NCBI RefSeq assembly: GCF_001428125.1
Contig: NZ_LMSM01000006.1
Coordinates: forward strand, 186,001-250,000
Origin: Nocardioides sp. Soil774
Lineage (GTDB): Bacteria; Actinomycetota; Actinomycetes; Propionibacteriales; Nocardioidaceae
Length of the DNA: 64,000 bases
Direction of reading: 5' to 3'
Below the pieces are notes generated by a model that saw only the letters and a program-made list of their open reading frames with translations, did not search any database and had not been told where the DNA came from. The translations under genes were made by a program, and so were the position numbers. Positions 56,107-64,000 of this stretch are shown here, one piece after another; the stretch's first letter is position 1, and each line of letters begins with the position of its first letter.

Positions 56107-56703
56107 ATGTCAGAGCGCGTACGCCGCGGCCGGCCGGGCCACGACCAGGCCACGGTGCTGCGCGTGGCCATCGAGCTCTTCAACAGGCAAGGCTACGACG
56201 CGACGAGCATGGGAGACCTCGCCCGCGAGCTCGGGCTCACCAAGTCGGCGATCTACCACCACGTCCCCGGCAAGGAGCACCTGCTCGAGCGCGCCCTCGA
56301 CGAGGCGCTCGGCGAGCTGACCGCCGCCCTCGACGCGGTGCAGGCCGACACCACCGCGACCCCGGCCCAGCGCCTGCGCGCGGCCGTGCGCTCCAGCGTC
56401 GTCGTGCTCGCCGAGCACCTGCCCGCCGTGACGCTGCTCCTGCGGGTGCGGGGCAACACGCCCGCGGAGAAGAACGCCCTCGCCCGTCGGCGCGACATCG
56501 ACCACCGCCTCGCCGAGATGGTGCGCGAGGCCGCCGCCGCCGGCGAGATCCGCACCGACGTCGATCCGCTGCTCGCCAGCCGGCTGCTCTTCGGCACCGT
56601 CAACTCGATGACCGAGTGGCTGCGCGGCGACGTCGACGTGGACCACCTCGCCGACACGGTCGCGACGCTCGCTTTCGACGGGCTGCTGCGGCGGGGTGAG
56701 TAG
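56107..56703 (+). CDS. TetR-family regulator of phenylacetate genes (probable PaaR)
   Basis: The 198-residue protein has a TetR helix-turn-helix (VLRVAIELFNRQGYDATSMGDLARELGLTKSAIYHHVPGKEHLL, residues 17-60) and a long helical ligand domain. It is divergent from paaK across 42 bases, where GAACGTTC (56095-56102) may be an operator half. By position it probably senses phenylacetyl-CoA and controls paaK and the nearby operon. A distinct palindrome lies at the paaA/paaZ promoter (62268); whether this protein binds there is not known. Confidence 0.85.
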   Translation: MSERVRRGRPGHDQATVLRVAIELFNRQGYDATSMGDLARELGLTKSAIYHHVPGKEHLLERALDEALGELTAALDAVQADTTATPAQRLRAAVRSSVVVLAEHLPAVTLLLRVRGNTPAEKNALARRRDIDHRLAEMVREAAAAGEIRTDVDPLLASRLLFGTVNSMTEWLRGDVDVDHLADTVATLAFDGLLRRGE

Positions 56704-56721
56704 CCGGGGGCGCCGCCGCGG

Positions 56722-56749
56722 CGAAGTCCCCGGATATCCGGGGACTTCG
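56722..56749. terminator. 28-bp perfect palindrome with CCGGATATCCGG core
   Basis: A perfect palindrome spans 56722-56749 between the 3' ends of the TetR gene and the AMIN-like gene. The core is the same as at 9395 and 51861 but no long hairpin accompanies it. It could end both transcripts. Confidence 0.7.
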
Positions 56750-56821
56750 TCACGACGGTGGAGTCCGTGAGCCACTGAGCGGCACGTGAGCTCCACGATC
56801 CTCCGGGCGCACCGACGTACG

Positions 56822-57733
56822 TCAGGGCTCGAGGCACGCCGGGGTCGAGTCGCCCGGGCCCGTGGGGTCGAGGGTGTGGCCCGCCGGGTCGCGCAGGACG
56901 ACGCGGTCGACTGTGGGCAGCTGCCTGAGCGTTCGCAGGATCTCCCCAGCGATCGTGACCGTCGACCCGCCACTGCGGCACCCGCCGGTGAGTCGGAGGT
57001 CCGCGGTGCCGTTGCTGATGGTCAGGTCGTCGTAGCCGCTGGCGCCGGACCGGAGCAACCGCTGCCCGCGCGCCCGCTCATAGGGGTCTGGTCCAGCGAA
57101 GAGCCGGTCCATCAGGGCGGTGGCGGGGGCACCTGGAGCGACCCACCGTAGGTTCCGCACGAAGAAGGGCTCCCGGTTCTCCACGAACCGCCGGCGGTTG
57201 AAGAACCACACATGGCGCATGACGACCGGGAAGTCGGCGCCCACCCTGACCACCACCCGCGGGGGGTCCTGCAGCGTGGTCATCCGCACAGGAGTCCGGC
57301 GGGCGAGCCCGAGACCGTACGTCGTGACGCCCTCGAAGTCACCGGCACGCACGGCGGTCAGGACGTTGGGGACGCCGAACGCGACGCGACGCGGTGCCTC
57401 GGTCGGCTGCCCGTCGTCGGTGTGGGCCTGCGCGGGTTCGAAGCGCACCCGCAGGAGCGCTTGGCCCGCAATGCGCACGGGACGACCGGAGCCGTCGGCG
57501 AAGACCCGCTCGACGTAGGCGACGTCGCGCTTCGAAGGCAGGCCGCCACGGAACTCGAACACGACCCGATCGACTGTGCCGCCGTCGTGCGTCGCGCGCA
57601 CGGCGACCAGCACCGGGGTCGGCGGCGCGGAGGTCGCGCGCACCCCGGCGGCAGGACCCGTGACGGCCAGCGCGGGGGCGGCGAGGGCGAGAAGACCGAC
57701 GAGCAGGGACCACAGCTTCCACGGAGCCTTCAT
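56822..57733 (-). CDS. Secreted AMIN-like/GerMN protein
   Basis: The 303-residue protein has a signal peptide (MKAPWKLWSLLVGLLALAAPALAVT). From about 40 to 170 it has an AMIN-like beta domain (VDRVVFEFRGGLPSKRDVAYV, then VGVPNVLTAV-like strands and PPRVVVRVGADFPV), and from about 175 a GerMN domain (WFFNRRRFVENREPFFVRNLRWV, DRLFAGPDPYERARG, DLRLTGGC, LPTVDRVVLRD). Such proteins bind the cell wall or sense it; the role is not known. TAACGT lies six bases before ATG 57733. It interrupts the paa locus between the regulator and paaI and is probably unrelated to phenylacetate. Confidence 0.7.
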   Translation of the reverse strand: MKAPWKLWSLLVGLLALAAPALAVTGPAAGVRATSAPPTPVLVAVRATHDGGTVDRVVFEFRGGLPSKRDVAYVERVFADGSGRPVRIAGQALLRVRFEPAQAHTDDGQPTEAPRRVAFGVPNVLTAVRAGDFEGVTTYGLGLARRTPVRMTTLQDPPRVVVRVGADFPVVMRHVWFFNRRRFVENREPFFVRNLRWVAPGAPATALMDRLFAGPDPYERARGQRLLRSGASGYDDLTISNGTADLRLTGGCRSGGSTVTIAGEILRTLRQLPTVDRVVLRDPAGHTLDPTGPGDSTPACLEP

Positions 57734-57739
57734 GGCCCG

Positions 57740-57745
57740 ACGTTA
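57740..57745 (-). promoter_or_regulatory. -10 hexamer of the AMIN-like gene
   Basis: On the minus strand TAACGT precedes ATG 57733 by six bases; the gene is thus separate from paaI upstream. Confidence 0.45.
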
Positions 57746-57817
57746 GGAGCATCGCGCGTCTGGGCACAGGGTCCTTCGACGTGCGCCGGCCGGGCCGTTG
57801 TTCCCGGCGCCGTCGCT

Positions 57818-58213
57818 TCAGCGCAGCGTGCGGCTCCGGCCGCGGAACTGCGCGACGACCGTCTCCCCCGCTGACACCGTGACGTCGTAGAGCCCCGAGC
57901 GACCTCGGCGCCACACCTCACGGGCCTCGGCGCGCAGCGTCTGGCCGAGGCGGCCGGGCTCGAGGAAGTCGACGGAGAAGCCGGCCGCGACCGTCACCGG
58001 GCCGTGGGAGTTGCACGCGAGCGCGAAGGCCGAGTCGGCCAGGCTGGCGATGAGGCCGCCGTGGCACAGGTCGTGGCCGTTGACCATGTCGGGCCGCACC
58101 ACCATCGTGACCGTCGCGCTGCCCTCCGCGAGGTGCTCGAGCTGCATCCCGAGCATCGCGCTGGCGCCGTCGGCGGCCCACATGTCGCGCGCGGGCTGGA
58201 GCGCGTCAGGCAT
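57818..58213 (-). CDS. paaI: PaaI hydroxyphenylacetyl-CoA thioesterase
   Basis: The 131-residue hotdog enzyme has VNGHDLCHGGLIASLADSAFALACNS (HGG loop and catalytic Asp) near 44-69, as in PaaI. It frees CoA from dead-end or toxic intermediates of the pathway. The start overlaps the end of paaE by eight bases, so it is the last gene of the paaABCDE-I operon. Confidence 0.93.
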   Translation of the reverse strand: MPDALQPARDMWAADGASAMLGMQLEHLAEGSATVTMVVRPDMVNGHDLCHGGLIASLADSAFALACNSHGPVTVAAGFSVDFLEPGRLGQTLRAEAREVWRRGRSGLYDVTVSAGETVVAQFRGRSRTLR

Positions 58214-59276
58214 CGAAGTCGACGGTGACCGCGTCGCTGACGGGGAACGACTGGCAGGTCAGCACGAACTGCTGCTCGACCTCCGCGGGCTCGAGGGCGT
58301 AGTTGCGCACCATCTCGACCTCGCCGTCGACGACCTTGGCGCGGCACGTGCCGCACACGCCGCCCTTGCACGCGAAGGGCAGGTCGCTGCGCACGGCCTG
58401 GGCCGAGTCGAGGATCGTCGCGCCGCGCGACATCGGCGTGGTCGTCGTACGTCCGTCGAGCACGACGGTGACCTCGCTGGTGACACCCTCGACGACCCGG
58501 TCGGCGTGGCGCAGCTGCGGCGGCGGCTCGTCGACGAAGAACAGCTCGAAGTGCACCTTCTCCTTCGGCACGCCGAGCTCGTCGAGCACGGCGCGCGCGT
58601 CCTGCACGAGGCCGAGCGGACCGCAGAGCCACACGTGATCGACCGACGCGAGCGGCACCTTGACCGCGAGCAGGCGACGCAGCCGGTCGGCGTCGAGCCG
58701 GCCGGAGAACAGCTCGACGTCGCGGGGCTCGCGCGAGAGCACGTGCACCAGGTCGAAGCGCGGGCCGTGGAGGTTCTTGAGGTCGCCGAGCTCCTCGGCG
58801 AACATCACCGACGTCGTCTCGCGGTTGCCGTAGAGCAGCGTCACCGAGCTCGCCGGGTTGGCCAGCACCGATGCCGCGATCGAGAGCATCGGGGTGATGC
58901 CGGAGCCGGCTGCGATGCACAGGTGCCGGCCGGGGGTGGCCGGGTCGGCACGGAAGCCGCCCGACGGCGGGGCGACCTCGACGCGGGCGCCGGGGGCGAG
59001 GTCGCGGATGAGCCACGACGAGAACATGCCGCCGGGGATGGCGCGTACGCCGATGCGCGGGGCGTCGCCGGCCGGCGCGCAGATGGAGTAGGTGCGGCGG
59101 TGCTCGACCCCGTCGACGACCCGGCGCAGGGTGAGCGACTCCCCCGGCTCGAAGGCGTAGAGCTCGCGCAGGTCGTCGGGCACGTCGAAGGTGACTGCGG
59201 CGGAGTCGTCGGTCAGTGGCGCGACGTCTCGCACGGTGAGCTCGTGGAAGGTCGTGCCGGCCGGCCTCGAGGACAT
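58206..59276 (-). CDS. paaE: PaaE, reductase of the phenylacetyl-CoA epoxidase
   Basis: The 356-residue flavoprotein has an FAD domain with RRTYSICAPAGD (about 60-71), an NAD(P) domain with IAAGSGITPMLSI (near 124) and a C-terminal 2Fe-2S domain with CKGGVCGTCRAK and a last cysteine in LTCQSF. It passes electrons from NADPH to the di-iron site of PaaA. It starts after paaD with a three-base gap. The order of domains is the same as in the reductase at 10612, but the two are not otherwise close. Confidence 0.95.
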   Translation of the reverse strand: MSSRPAGTTFHELTVRDVAPLTDDSAAVTFDVPDDLRELYAFEPGESLTLRRVVDGVEHRRTYSICAPAGDAPRIGVRAIPGGMFSSWLIRDLAPGARVEVAPPSGGFRADPATPGRHLCIAAGSGITPMLSIAASVLANPASSVTLLYGNRETTSVMFAEELGDLKNLHGPRFDLVHVLSREPRDVELFSGRLDADRLRRLLAVKVPLASVDHVWLCGPLGLVQDARAVLDELGVPKEKVHFELFFVDEPPPQLRHADRVVEGVTSEVTVVLDGRTTTTPMSRGATILDSAQAVRSDLPFACKGGVCGTCRAKVVDGEVEMVRNYALEPAEVEQQFVLTCQSFPVSDAVTVDFDA

Positions 59277-59279
59277 GGC

Positions 59280-59831
59280 TCAGATCTCCTTGACGTGGTC
59301 GAAGGGCTCGCGGCAGGCGGTGCAGCGGTACTGCGCCTTGCAGGCCGTCGAGCCGAACTCCGAGACCAGCTCGGTCGCGGGCGAGTCGCACTGCGGGCAG
59401 CGGACCTGACGGGCGGTGGGCAGCAGGGTCAGCGGGATCGGCCCGTCGGTCGACGGCGCCGGGCCGGGCGGTGAGATCCCGGCGGCCGCCAGCGCGGCGC
59501 GACCCTCGGGGGTGATCCAGTCGGTCGTCCACGCTGGGTCGAGGCTGACGCGCACCTCCACCCGGTCGAAGCCGGCACCCGACAGCTCGCGCACGAGGTC
59601 GTCGCGCATCGCGGCCATCGCGGGGCAGCCGGAGTAGGTGGGCGTGATGTCGACGACGACGTGCGAGTCGCCGACCAGGTCGACCTCGCGCAGCACGCCG
59701 AGGTCGACCAGCGTGAGCATCGGCAGCTCGGGGTCGGTCACCCTCCCGGCGACCGCCCGGGCGCGCTCGAGCGAGCGGCTCGGTGATCGAGTGGCACGTG
59801 AGGAACGAGCGGGCGTGTCGAGGTTCACCAC
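59280..59831 (-). CDS. paaD: PaaD, iron-sulfur assembly protein for the epoxidase
   Basis: The 183-residue protein has a DUF59-type domain (VTDPELPMLTLVDLGVLREV near 31-50, then TPTYSGCPAM near 63-72 with the conserved cysteine) and a C-terminal zinc ribbon with CPQC and CTAC pairs, ending PFDHVKEI. PaaD supports the maturation of the phenylacetyl-CoA epoxidase. The first 20 residues (SSRATRSPSRSLERA) are unusual. GTG codons at 59831 and 59828 are both possible starts. The paaC stop overlaps by seven bases. Confidence 0.92.
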   Translation of the reverse strand: MVNLDTPARSSRATRSPSRSLERARAVAGRVTDPELPMLTLVDLGVLREVDLVGDSHVVVDITPTYSGCPAMAAMRDDLVRELSGAGFDRVEVRVSLDPAWTTDWITPEGRAALAAAGISPPGPAPSTDGPIPLTLLPTARQVRCPQCDSPATELVSEFGSTACKAQYRCTACREPFDHVKEI

Positions 59832-60763
59832 AGGCCCCGGGGGTGCGCGCGCGCCACCGACTGCATCTCGGCGAGCATCCGGCCCAGCGGCTCGCCGTGC
59901 ATGCCGTCGCGACCGGTGCGCCCGAGCACGCCGGCCCGACGGGCGACCTCGGGCCGCGGCACGTCGGCGGCGGCGAGGACCTGGTCGAGCACTGCCTCAG
60001 CGGCGTCCCGCACCCCGGCGGGGTCGACGCCGACGCCGGACTCCGCGGCTGCTGCCTCGACCGGGTGGGTGTCGAAGAGCTCGGGCCACAGCGGCCACAG
60101 CGCGTCGAGCGCCGCGAGGAGCCGGCGGCGCGACTCGTCGGTGCCCCGGGCCAGCGTCACGAACCAGCGGGCGGAGTAGTCGCGGTGGTAGGCGACCTCC
60201 TTGACGCCCTTGGCGGCGACGGCCGCGAGCACGTGGTCGCGGCTGGCGCGCAGCTGCTCGAGCAGCGCGAGGCGCCACACCGAGAAGAGCAGCACCCGCA
60301 CGGTCGCCTCGGCGAAGTCGCCGTTGACGAGCTCGGCGAGCCGCACGTTGCGGAAGTCGTGGGCCTCGCGGAAGAACGCCAGTGCGTCCTCGGGGGGCGC
60401 CGGCGATCCCTCGGGCAGCACGGGCACGACCGACTCGTCGGCCTTCGCGGCCCGGGCCAGCAGCAGCCGCGCCTGGCCGAGGAGGTCGAGCGCGATGTTG
60501 GACAGCGCGATGTCGTCCTCGAGGTCGGGCGCGTTGCTGGTCCACTCCGAGACCCGGTGCGACATGACCAGTGCGTCGTCGCCCAGCATCAGTGCGTACG
60601 CCGCCAGGGTGGGCGCGTCGACGCCCTCGGGGATCGTCGTGTCGACACCCGCGAGGGGGTCCTCGAAGTCGGTGCCGAAGGCCCAGTGGGCGTCGTTTAC
60701 GAGCAGGCCGGCGTAGGCGTTGTCGTGCTCGTCCTCGGGTGTGGTGTGCACGTGATCGGTCAT
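59825..60763 (-). CDS. paaC: PaaC, structural subunit of the phenylacetyl-CoA epoxidase
   Basis: The 312-residue protein has the PaaC ferritin-like fold: GDDALVMSHRVSEW near 60-73, APDLEDDIALSNIALDLLGQARLLL near 76-100, LRASRDHVLAAVAAKGVKEVAYHRDYSARW near 170-200. It partners PaaA and lacks a complete di-iron site. There is an 90-base gap with a hairpin between it and paaB, while all other genes of the operon nearly touch. Confidence 0.94.
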   Translation of the reverse strand: MTDHVHTTPEDEHDNAYAGLLVNDAHWAFGTDFEDPLAGVDTTIPEGVDAPTLAAYALMLGDDALVMSHRVSEWTSNAPDLEDDIALSNIALDLLGQARLLLARAAKADESVVPVLPEGSPAPPEDALAFFREAHDFRNVRLAELVNGDFAEATVRVLLFSVWRLALLEQLRASRDHVLAAVAAKGVKEVAYHRDYSARWFVTLARGTDESRRRLLAALDALWPLWPELFDTHPVEAAAAESGVGVDPAGVRDAAEAVLDQVLAAADVPRPEVARRAGVLGRTGRDGMHGEPLGRMLAEMQSVARAHPRGLW

Positions 60764-60798
60764 CAGCTCTGTCCGTCGATCGTCGGAGGGAACGGGGT

Positions 60799-60832
60799 CC
60801 CCGCGGCGTTGTTCTGGAGGAGCGCAGCGGGG
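60799..60832 (-). other. Hairpin in the paaB-paaC gap
   Basis: An inverted repeat (60799-60808 with 60823-60832, one mismatch) with a 14-base loop lies in the only long gap of the paa operon. It might adjust relative levels of the two parts of the message. Confidence 0.35.
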
Positions 60833-60854
60833 GAAGAAGAACGTCGTGGGGTGT

Positions 60855-61217
60855 TCACATGTGGGGGACGTTGTCGGGGATGTCGTAGAAGGTCGGGTGC
60901 CGGTAGACCTTGTCGCCGCTCGGGGCGAACATCGGGTCCTTCTCGTCCGGGCTCGACGCGGTCACCGCGTCGGCGCGCACCACCCAGATGCTCACGCCCT
61001 CGTTGCGACGGGTGTAGACGTCGCGGGCGTGGAGCAGCGCCATCCGGTCGTCGGCGGCGTGCAGCGAGCCGACGTGCACGTGGTTGAGCCCGCGCTTGCC
61101 GCGCACGAAGACCTCGTAGAGGGGCCACTCGGGCTCGGGCGGCGTGACGCCCTCGCCCGTCGGGACGTCCTTCAGCGGCACGGCCCCGTGGCCGCCCTCG
61201 GCGGAGAGCTCGGTCAT
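60855..61217 (-). CDS. paaB: PaaB, small subunit of the phenylacetyl-CoA epoxidase
   Basis: The 120-residue protein has the PaaB core [24 protein letters not shown] near 32-55 and [21 protein letters not shown] near 60-80. It stabilises dimers of the PaaA-PaaC complex. The first 28 residues ([21 protein letters not shown]) are longer than in many relatives. Its ATG overlaps the paaA stop by four bases. Confidence 0.95.
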   Translation of the reverse strand: MTELSAEGGHGAVPLKDVPTGEGVTPPEPEWPLYEVFVRGKRGLNHVHVGSLHAADDRMALLHARDVYTRRNEGVSIWVVRADAVTASSPDEKDPMFAPSGDKVYRHPTFYDIPDNVPHM

Positions 61218-62218
61218 CGCGTCACCCCGTCCTGGTCTCGTGACGGTCGCTGCGCGACTTCCTCGACCGACGATCGGGCGGCGTACGCCGTCGCGGCCTC
61301 GCGCACCCACGCGCCGTCCTCGTGGGCACGGCGGCGGTGGGCCATGCGCTGGGCGTTGCAGGGGCCGTTGCCCTTGACGCCCTGCATGAACTCCTCCCAG
61401 TCGGGCTCGCCGAAGTCGTGGTGGCCGCGGTCGGCGTTCCACCGCAGCTCGGGGTCGGGGAAGGTCACACCAAGCGCCTCGGCCTGCGGCACCGACATGT
61501 CGACGAACTTCTGGCGCAGCTCGTCATTGGTGTTGCGCTTGATCCCCCACGCCATCGACTGCGCGGTGTTGGGCGAGTCGGCGTCGGGCGGGCCAAACAT
61601 CATCAGCGCCGGCCACCAGAACCTGTTCACCGACTCCTGCACCATCGCGCGCTGCTCGTCGGTGCCGCGCATCATCGTGCTGAGCAGCTCGTAGCCCTGG
61701 CGCTGGTGGAAGGACTCCTCCTTGCACACGCGGATCATCGCGCGGCCGTAGGGGCCGTAGGAGGTGCGGCACAGCGGCACCTGGTTGCAGATCGCTGCGC
61801 CGTCGACCAGCCAGCCGATCGTGCCGACGTCGGCGTAGGACAGCGTCGGGTAGTTGAAGATGGAGGAGTACTTCTGCTTGCCGGCGATCAGGAGCTCGGT
61901 CAGCTCGAGGCGGGAGACGCCGAGCGTCTCGGCGGCGGAGTAGAGGTAGAGCCCGTGCCCGGCCTCGTCCTGCACCTTGGCCAGCAGGATCGCCTTGCGG
62001 CGCAGGCTCGGGGCACGGGTGATCCAGTTGCCCTCGGGCTGCATGCCGATGATCTCGCTGTGCGCGTGCTGCGCGATCTGGCGCACCAGGGTCTTGCGAT
62101 AGCCCTCAGGCATCCAGTCGCGCGGCTCGATGCGCTCGTTGCGGGCGATCGTGTCGTCGAAGTGGCGCTCGAGCGCGTCGGGCGAGGGCGCCTGGGGTGC
62201 GGTCTGGGTGGTCGTCAT
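61214..62218 (-). CDS. paaA: PaaA, catalytic subunit of the phenylacetyl-CoA epoxidase
   Basis: The 334-residue protein is the di-iron oxygenase of the pathway. Its helices carry ExxH-type ligands in [19 protein letters not shown] near 82-100 and in [20 protein letters not shown] near 160-180, with a later block [22 protein letters not shown]. It adds one oxygen of O2 to the ring of phenylacetyl-CoA to form the 1,2-epoxide. It is the first gene of the paaABCDE-I operon; the divergent gene is paaZ, and a perfect palindrome lies between them. Confidence 0.96.
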   Translation of the reverse strand: MTTTQTAPQAPSPDALERHFDDTIARNERIEPRDWMPEGYRKTLVRQIAQHAHSEIIGMQPEGNWITRAPSLRRKAILLAKVQDEAGHGLYLYSAAETLGVSRLELTELLIAGKQKYSSIFNYPTLSYADVGTIGWLVDGAAICNQVPLCRTSYGPYGRAMIRVCKEESFHQRQGYELLSTMMRGTDEQRAMVQESVNRFWWPALMMFGPPDADSPNTAQSMAWGIKRNTNDELRQKFVDMSVPQAEALGVTFPDPELRWNADRGHHDFGEPDWEEFMQGVKGNGPCNAQRMAHRRRAHEDGAWVREAATAYAARSSVEEVAQRPSRDQDGVTR

Positions 62219-62267
62219 CCGTCCTCCGGTGGCATGCGTCGGGACCGGCGGCGCAGCAGCATTTACT

Positions 62268-62279
62268 GACCGATCGGTC
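62268..62279. promoter_or_regulatory. Operator-like palindrome GACCGATCGGTC between paaA and paaZ
   Basis: This perfect 12-base palindrome is 50 bases from paaA and about 88 from paaZ. TTACT on one side and CTATTAG on the other look like -10 elements pointing away from each other. A bound TetR-type repressor would shut both promoters. Confidence 0.7.
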
Positions 62280-62366
62280 TGCTATTAGTGTGGCACCCGT
62301 CACCCCGGTGCGCAAACATCGTCGCGCGCGCCGTCGAACCGTGAGCCCAACCGTGAGGGAGCCCCC

Positions 62367-64000
62367 GTGACCCGTCTGCTCGAGAGCTACGCCGCCGGCC
62401 GCTGGTGGTCCGCCTCCGCCGAGGGCGACCCGCTCCTCGACGCCGCGTCCGGCGAGGAGGTCGCGCGGATCTCCAGCTCGGGCCTCGACATCGGCGCCAT
62501 GGCCCACCACGCGCGCACCGTCGGCGGCCCCGCGATCCGCGAGCTGACCTTTCACGAGCGCGCGCTGCTGCTCAAGGACCTGGCCACGCACCTGACCGGC
62601 CTCAAGGAGGAGTTCTACGAGCTCTCGCTGGCCACCGGCGCCACTCGTCGCGACTCGATGATCGACATCGACGGCGGCTTCGGCACGGTCTTCAGCTATT
62701 CCTCGAAGAGCCGGCGCGAGCTGCCCAACGACGTGGTGGTCTGCGACGGCGACCTCGAGCAGCTCGGCCGCACCGGCGTCTTCCTCGGCCAGCACGTCTA
62801 CACCTCGCGCCCCGGCGTCGCGGTGCAGGTCAACGCCTTCAACTTCCCCGTCTGGGGCATGCTCGAGAAGCTCGCCCCGGCCTTCGTCGCCGGGCTCCCC
62901 TCGATCGTGAAGCCCGCCAGCCAGACGGCCTACCTCACCGAGCTCGTCGTACGCCGCATCATCGAGTCGGGCATCCTGCCCGAGGGCTCGCTGCAGCTGC
63001 TGTCCGGCTCGGCCGGCGACCTGCTCGACCACCTCGGCGTGCAGGACTCGGTGGCCTTCACCGGCTCCGCGCACACCGCCGGGATCCTGCGCCAGCACCC
63101 GTCGGTGCTGCACGGCGGCGTCACGCTGCAGGTCGAGGCAGACTCGCTCAACTGCTCCGTGCTCGGCCCCGACGTCTCCGCCGGTGACCCCGAGTGGGAC
63201 CTCTTCGTCAAGGGCGTCGTCACCGAGATGACCGCCAAGGCGGGCCAGAAGTGCACCGCGATCCGCCGCGTGATCGTGCCGGCTGCCGTGGCCGACGAGA
63301 TGACCGAGGCGATCAGCGCGAAGCTGGCGACCATCACCGTCGGCGACCCCGGTGACGAGTCGGTGCGCATGGGCCCGCTCGCCTCCCTGGGCCAGCGCGA
63401 GGAGGTACGCAAGGCCGTCGAGGCGCTGCGCTCCTCGTGCGACGTGGTGCTCGGCGACCCGGCCTCCACCACGGGCTTCGCCGGTGACGGCGAGCGTGGC
63501 GCGTTCATGGCGCCGGTGCTGCTGCGCGCCCGCGCGGGCGCCGTCGAGCCGCACGACGTGGAGCCCTTCGGGCCCGTCGCGACGGTCATGTCCTACGGCG
63601 GGCTCGACGAGGCCGTCACCCTGGCCGCGCGGGGCAAGGGCTCGCTGGTCGGCTCGGTCGTCACCCACGACCCGGCCGTGGCGCGCACCGTCGTGCTCGG
63701 CCTCGCGCCGTGGCACGGCCGCATCCTCGTGCTCGACCGCGACGACGCCCCCGAGTCGACCGGCCACGGCTCCCCCCTGCCGATGCTCGTCCACGGCGGC
63801 CCCGGCCGCGCCGGCGGCGGCGAGGAGCTCGGCGGCGTACGCGGCGTGCTGCACCACATGCAGCGCTCGGCGATCCAGGCCTCCCCCGACATGCTCACCG
63901 CCATCACCGGTCGCTGGACGCGCGGCTCGCAGCGCACGACCACCCCCGAGCACCCGTTCCGCCACTCGCTCGCCACGCTCGCGATCGGCGACACCATCGC
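62367..64000 (+). CDS. paaZ: PaaZ, oxepin-CoA hydrolase/aldehyde dehydrogenase, cut by the window end
   Basis: The visible 544 residues start VTRLLESYAAGRWW and form an aldehyde dehydrogenase domain. It has VAVQVNAFNFPVWGMLEKLAPA near 150-170, a glutamate in LQVEADSLNCS near 256 and the catalytic cysteine in GQKCTAIRRV near 294. The dehydrogenase part ends near 520, and what follows (PEHPFRHSLATLAIGDTI) is the link to the MaoC-like hydratase domain outside the window. PaaZ opens the oxepin-CoA ring and oxidises the resulting semialdehyde. GTG 62367 has GAGGGA six bases upstream. It is divergent from paaA. Confidence 0.94.
   Translation, partial: MTRLLESYAAGRWWSASAEGDPLLDAASGEEVARISSSGLDIGAMAHHARTVGGPAIRELTFHERALLLKDLATHLTGLKEEFYELSLATGATRRDSMIDIDGGFGTVFSYSSKSRRELPNDVVVCDGDLEQLGRTGVFLGQHVYTSRPGVAVQVNAFNFPVWGMLEKLAPAFVAGLPSIVKPASQTAYLTELVVRRIIESGILPEGSLQLLSGSAGDLLDHLGVQDSVAFTGSAHTAGILRQHPSVLHGGVTLQVEADSLNCSVLGPDVSAGDPEWDLFVKGVVTEMTAKAGQKCTAIRRVIVPAAVADEMTEAISAKLATITVGDPGDESVRMGPLASLGQREEVRKAVEALRSSCDVVLGDPASTTGFAGDGERGAFMAPVLLRARAGAVEPHDVEPFGPVATVMSYGGLDEAVTLAARGKGSLVGSVVTHDPAVARTVVLGLAPWHGRILVLDRDDAPESTGHGSPLPMLVHGGPGRAGGGEELGGVRGVLHHMQRSAIQASPDMLTAITGRWTRGSQRTTTPEHPFRHSLATLAIGDTI

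Overview
The window is chromosomal DNA from a very GC-rich actinobacterium, most likely a member of the Nocardioidaceae (Nocardioides-like). The grounds are dense codon-biased genes, many GTG starts and 1- to 4-base stop/start overlaps, and a set of actinobacterial markers: a Kgd-type fused 2-oxoglutarate dehydrogenase, a WhiB1-type protein, SigR/RsrA (mycothiol-type redox sigma pair), PdtaS, nickel superoxide dismutase with its protease, an F420-type DDN-family reductase, LCP and Eis-like proteins, DUF6104, DUF5709 and the tiny ribosomal protein bL37. There is no insertion sequence, prophage, CRISPR array or plasmid gene. The assignment is inference; no database was consulted.

Layout. 1-5.2 kb: start of argS (minus), a hotdog thioesterase, tRNA-Arg(CCG), small membrane and secreted proteins, and an LCP protein with a lipoprotein partner. 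5.3-9.4 kb: kgd and a DUF6104 gene. 9.4-14.7 kb: an acyl desaturase and its ferredoxin-type reductase facing a FabR/DesT-type TetR regulator, then a DDN-family reductase and two oxidoreductases. 14.7-21.4 kb: Eis-like acetyltransferase, glycosyltransferase, malic enzyme, sodX/sodN, a GNAT protein and an anti-sigma/sigma pair. 22-37.8 kb: whiB1, pdtaS, an acetolactate-synthase-like enzyme, a SigE-family sigma with a membrane partner, bL37, rsrA-sigR, a SRAP/YedK protein, a sigma factor fused to its own membrane-spanning anti-sigma region, aroA and rsgA. Much of this follows the whiB1-pdtaS-sigH-SRAP-aroA-rsgA order known from mycobacteria. 37.8-44.6 kb: hisN, CBS, FKBP, S4, PLD-like, DUF445, a cytidylyltransferase and a secreted HExxH protein. 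44.6-49.7 kb: a TetR-controlled operon of an ACAD11-like acyl-CoA dehydrogenase, an SDR, an ACAD10/11-like kinase, a phosphatase and a second SDR. 49.7-51.7 kb is a scarred stretch with a deleted cupin and an SDR fragment. 51.9-54.6 kb holds DUF5709 and a SNF2 helicase. 54.7-64 kb is a phenylacetate catabolic locus: paaK, a TetR regulator, paaABCDE-paaI and divergent paaZ, which runs off the window.

How it works together. The locus combines carbon catabolism (phenylacetyl-CoA route, probable 4-hydroxyacyl-CoA route, TCA entry through Kgd, malic enzyme) with membrane-lipid desaturation and several sigma/anti-sigma stress circuits. Regulation can be read directly in places: a GGGAAT-N18-GTT SigR promoter upstream of sigR, twin GTGAAC-type operators at the desaturase locus, palindromic operators at the ACAD and paa operons, and many start codons lying 6-8 bases downstream of a -10 hexamer (TAGGGT and variants), which points to leaderless transcripts.

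The most promising leads are the two-gene counterpart of human ACAD11 with two SDRs and a phosphatase in one operon, the one-piece transmembrane sigma/anti-sigma protein, and a recurring palindrome (core CCGGATATCCGG) found at three gene 3' ends, twice paired in the same order with a long perfect hairpin.
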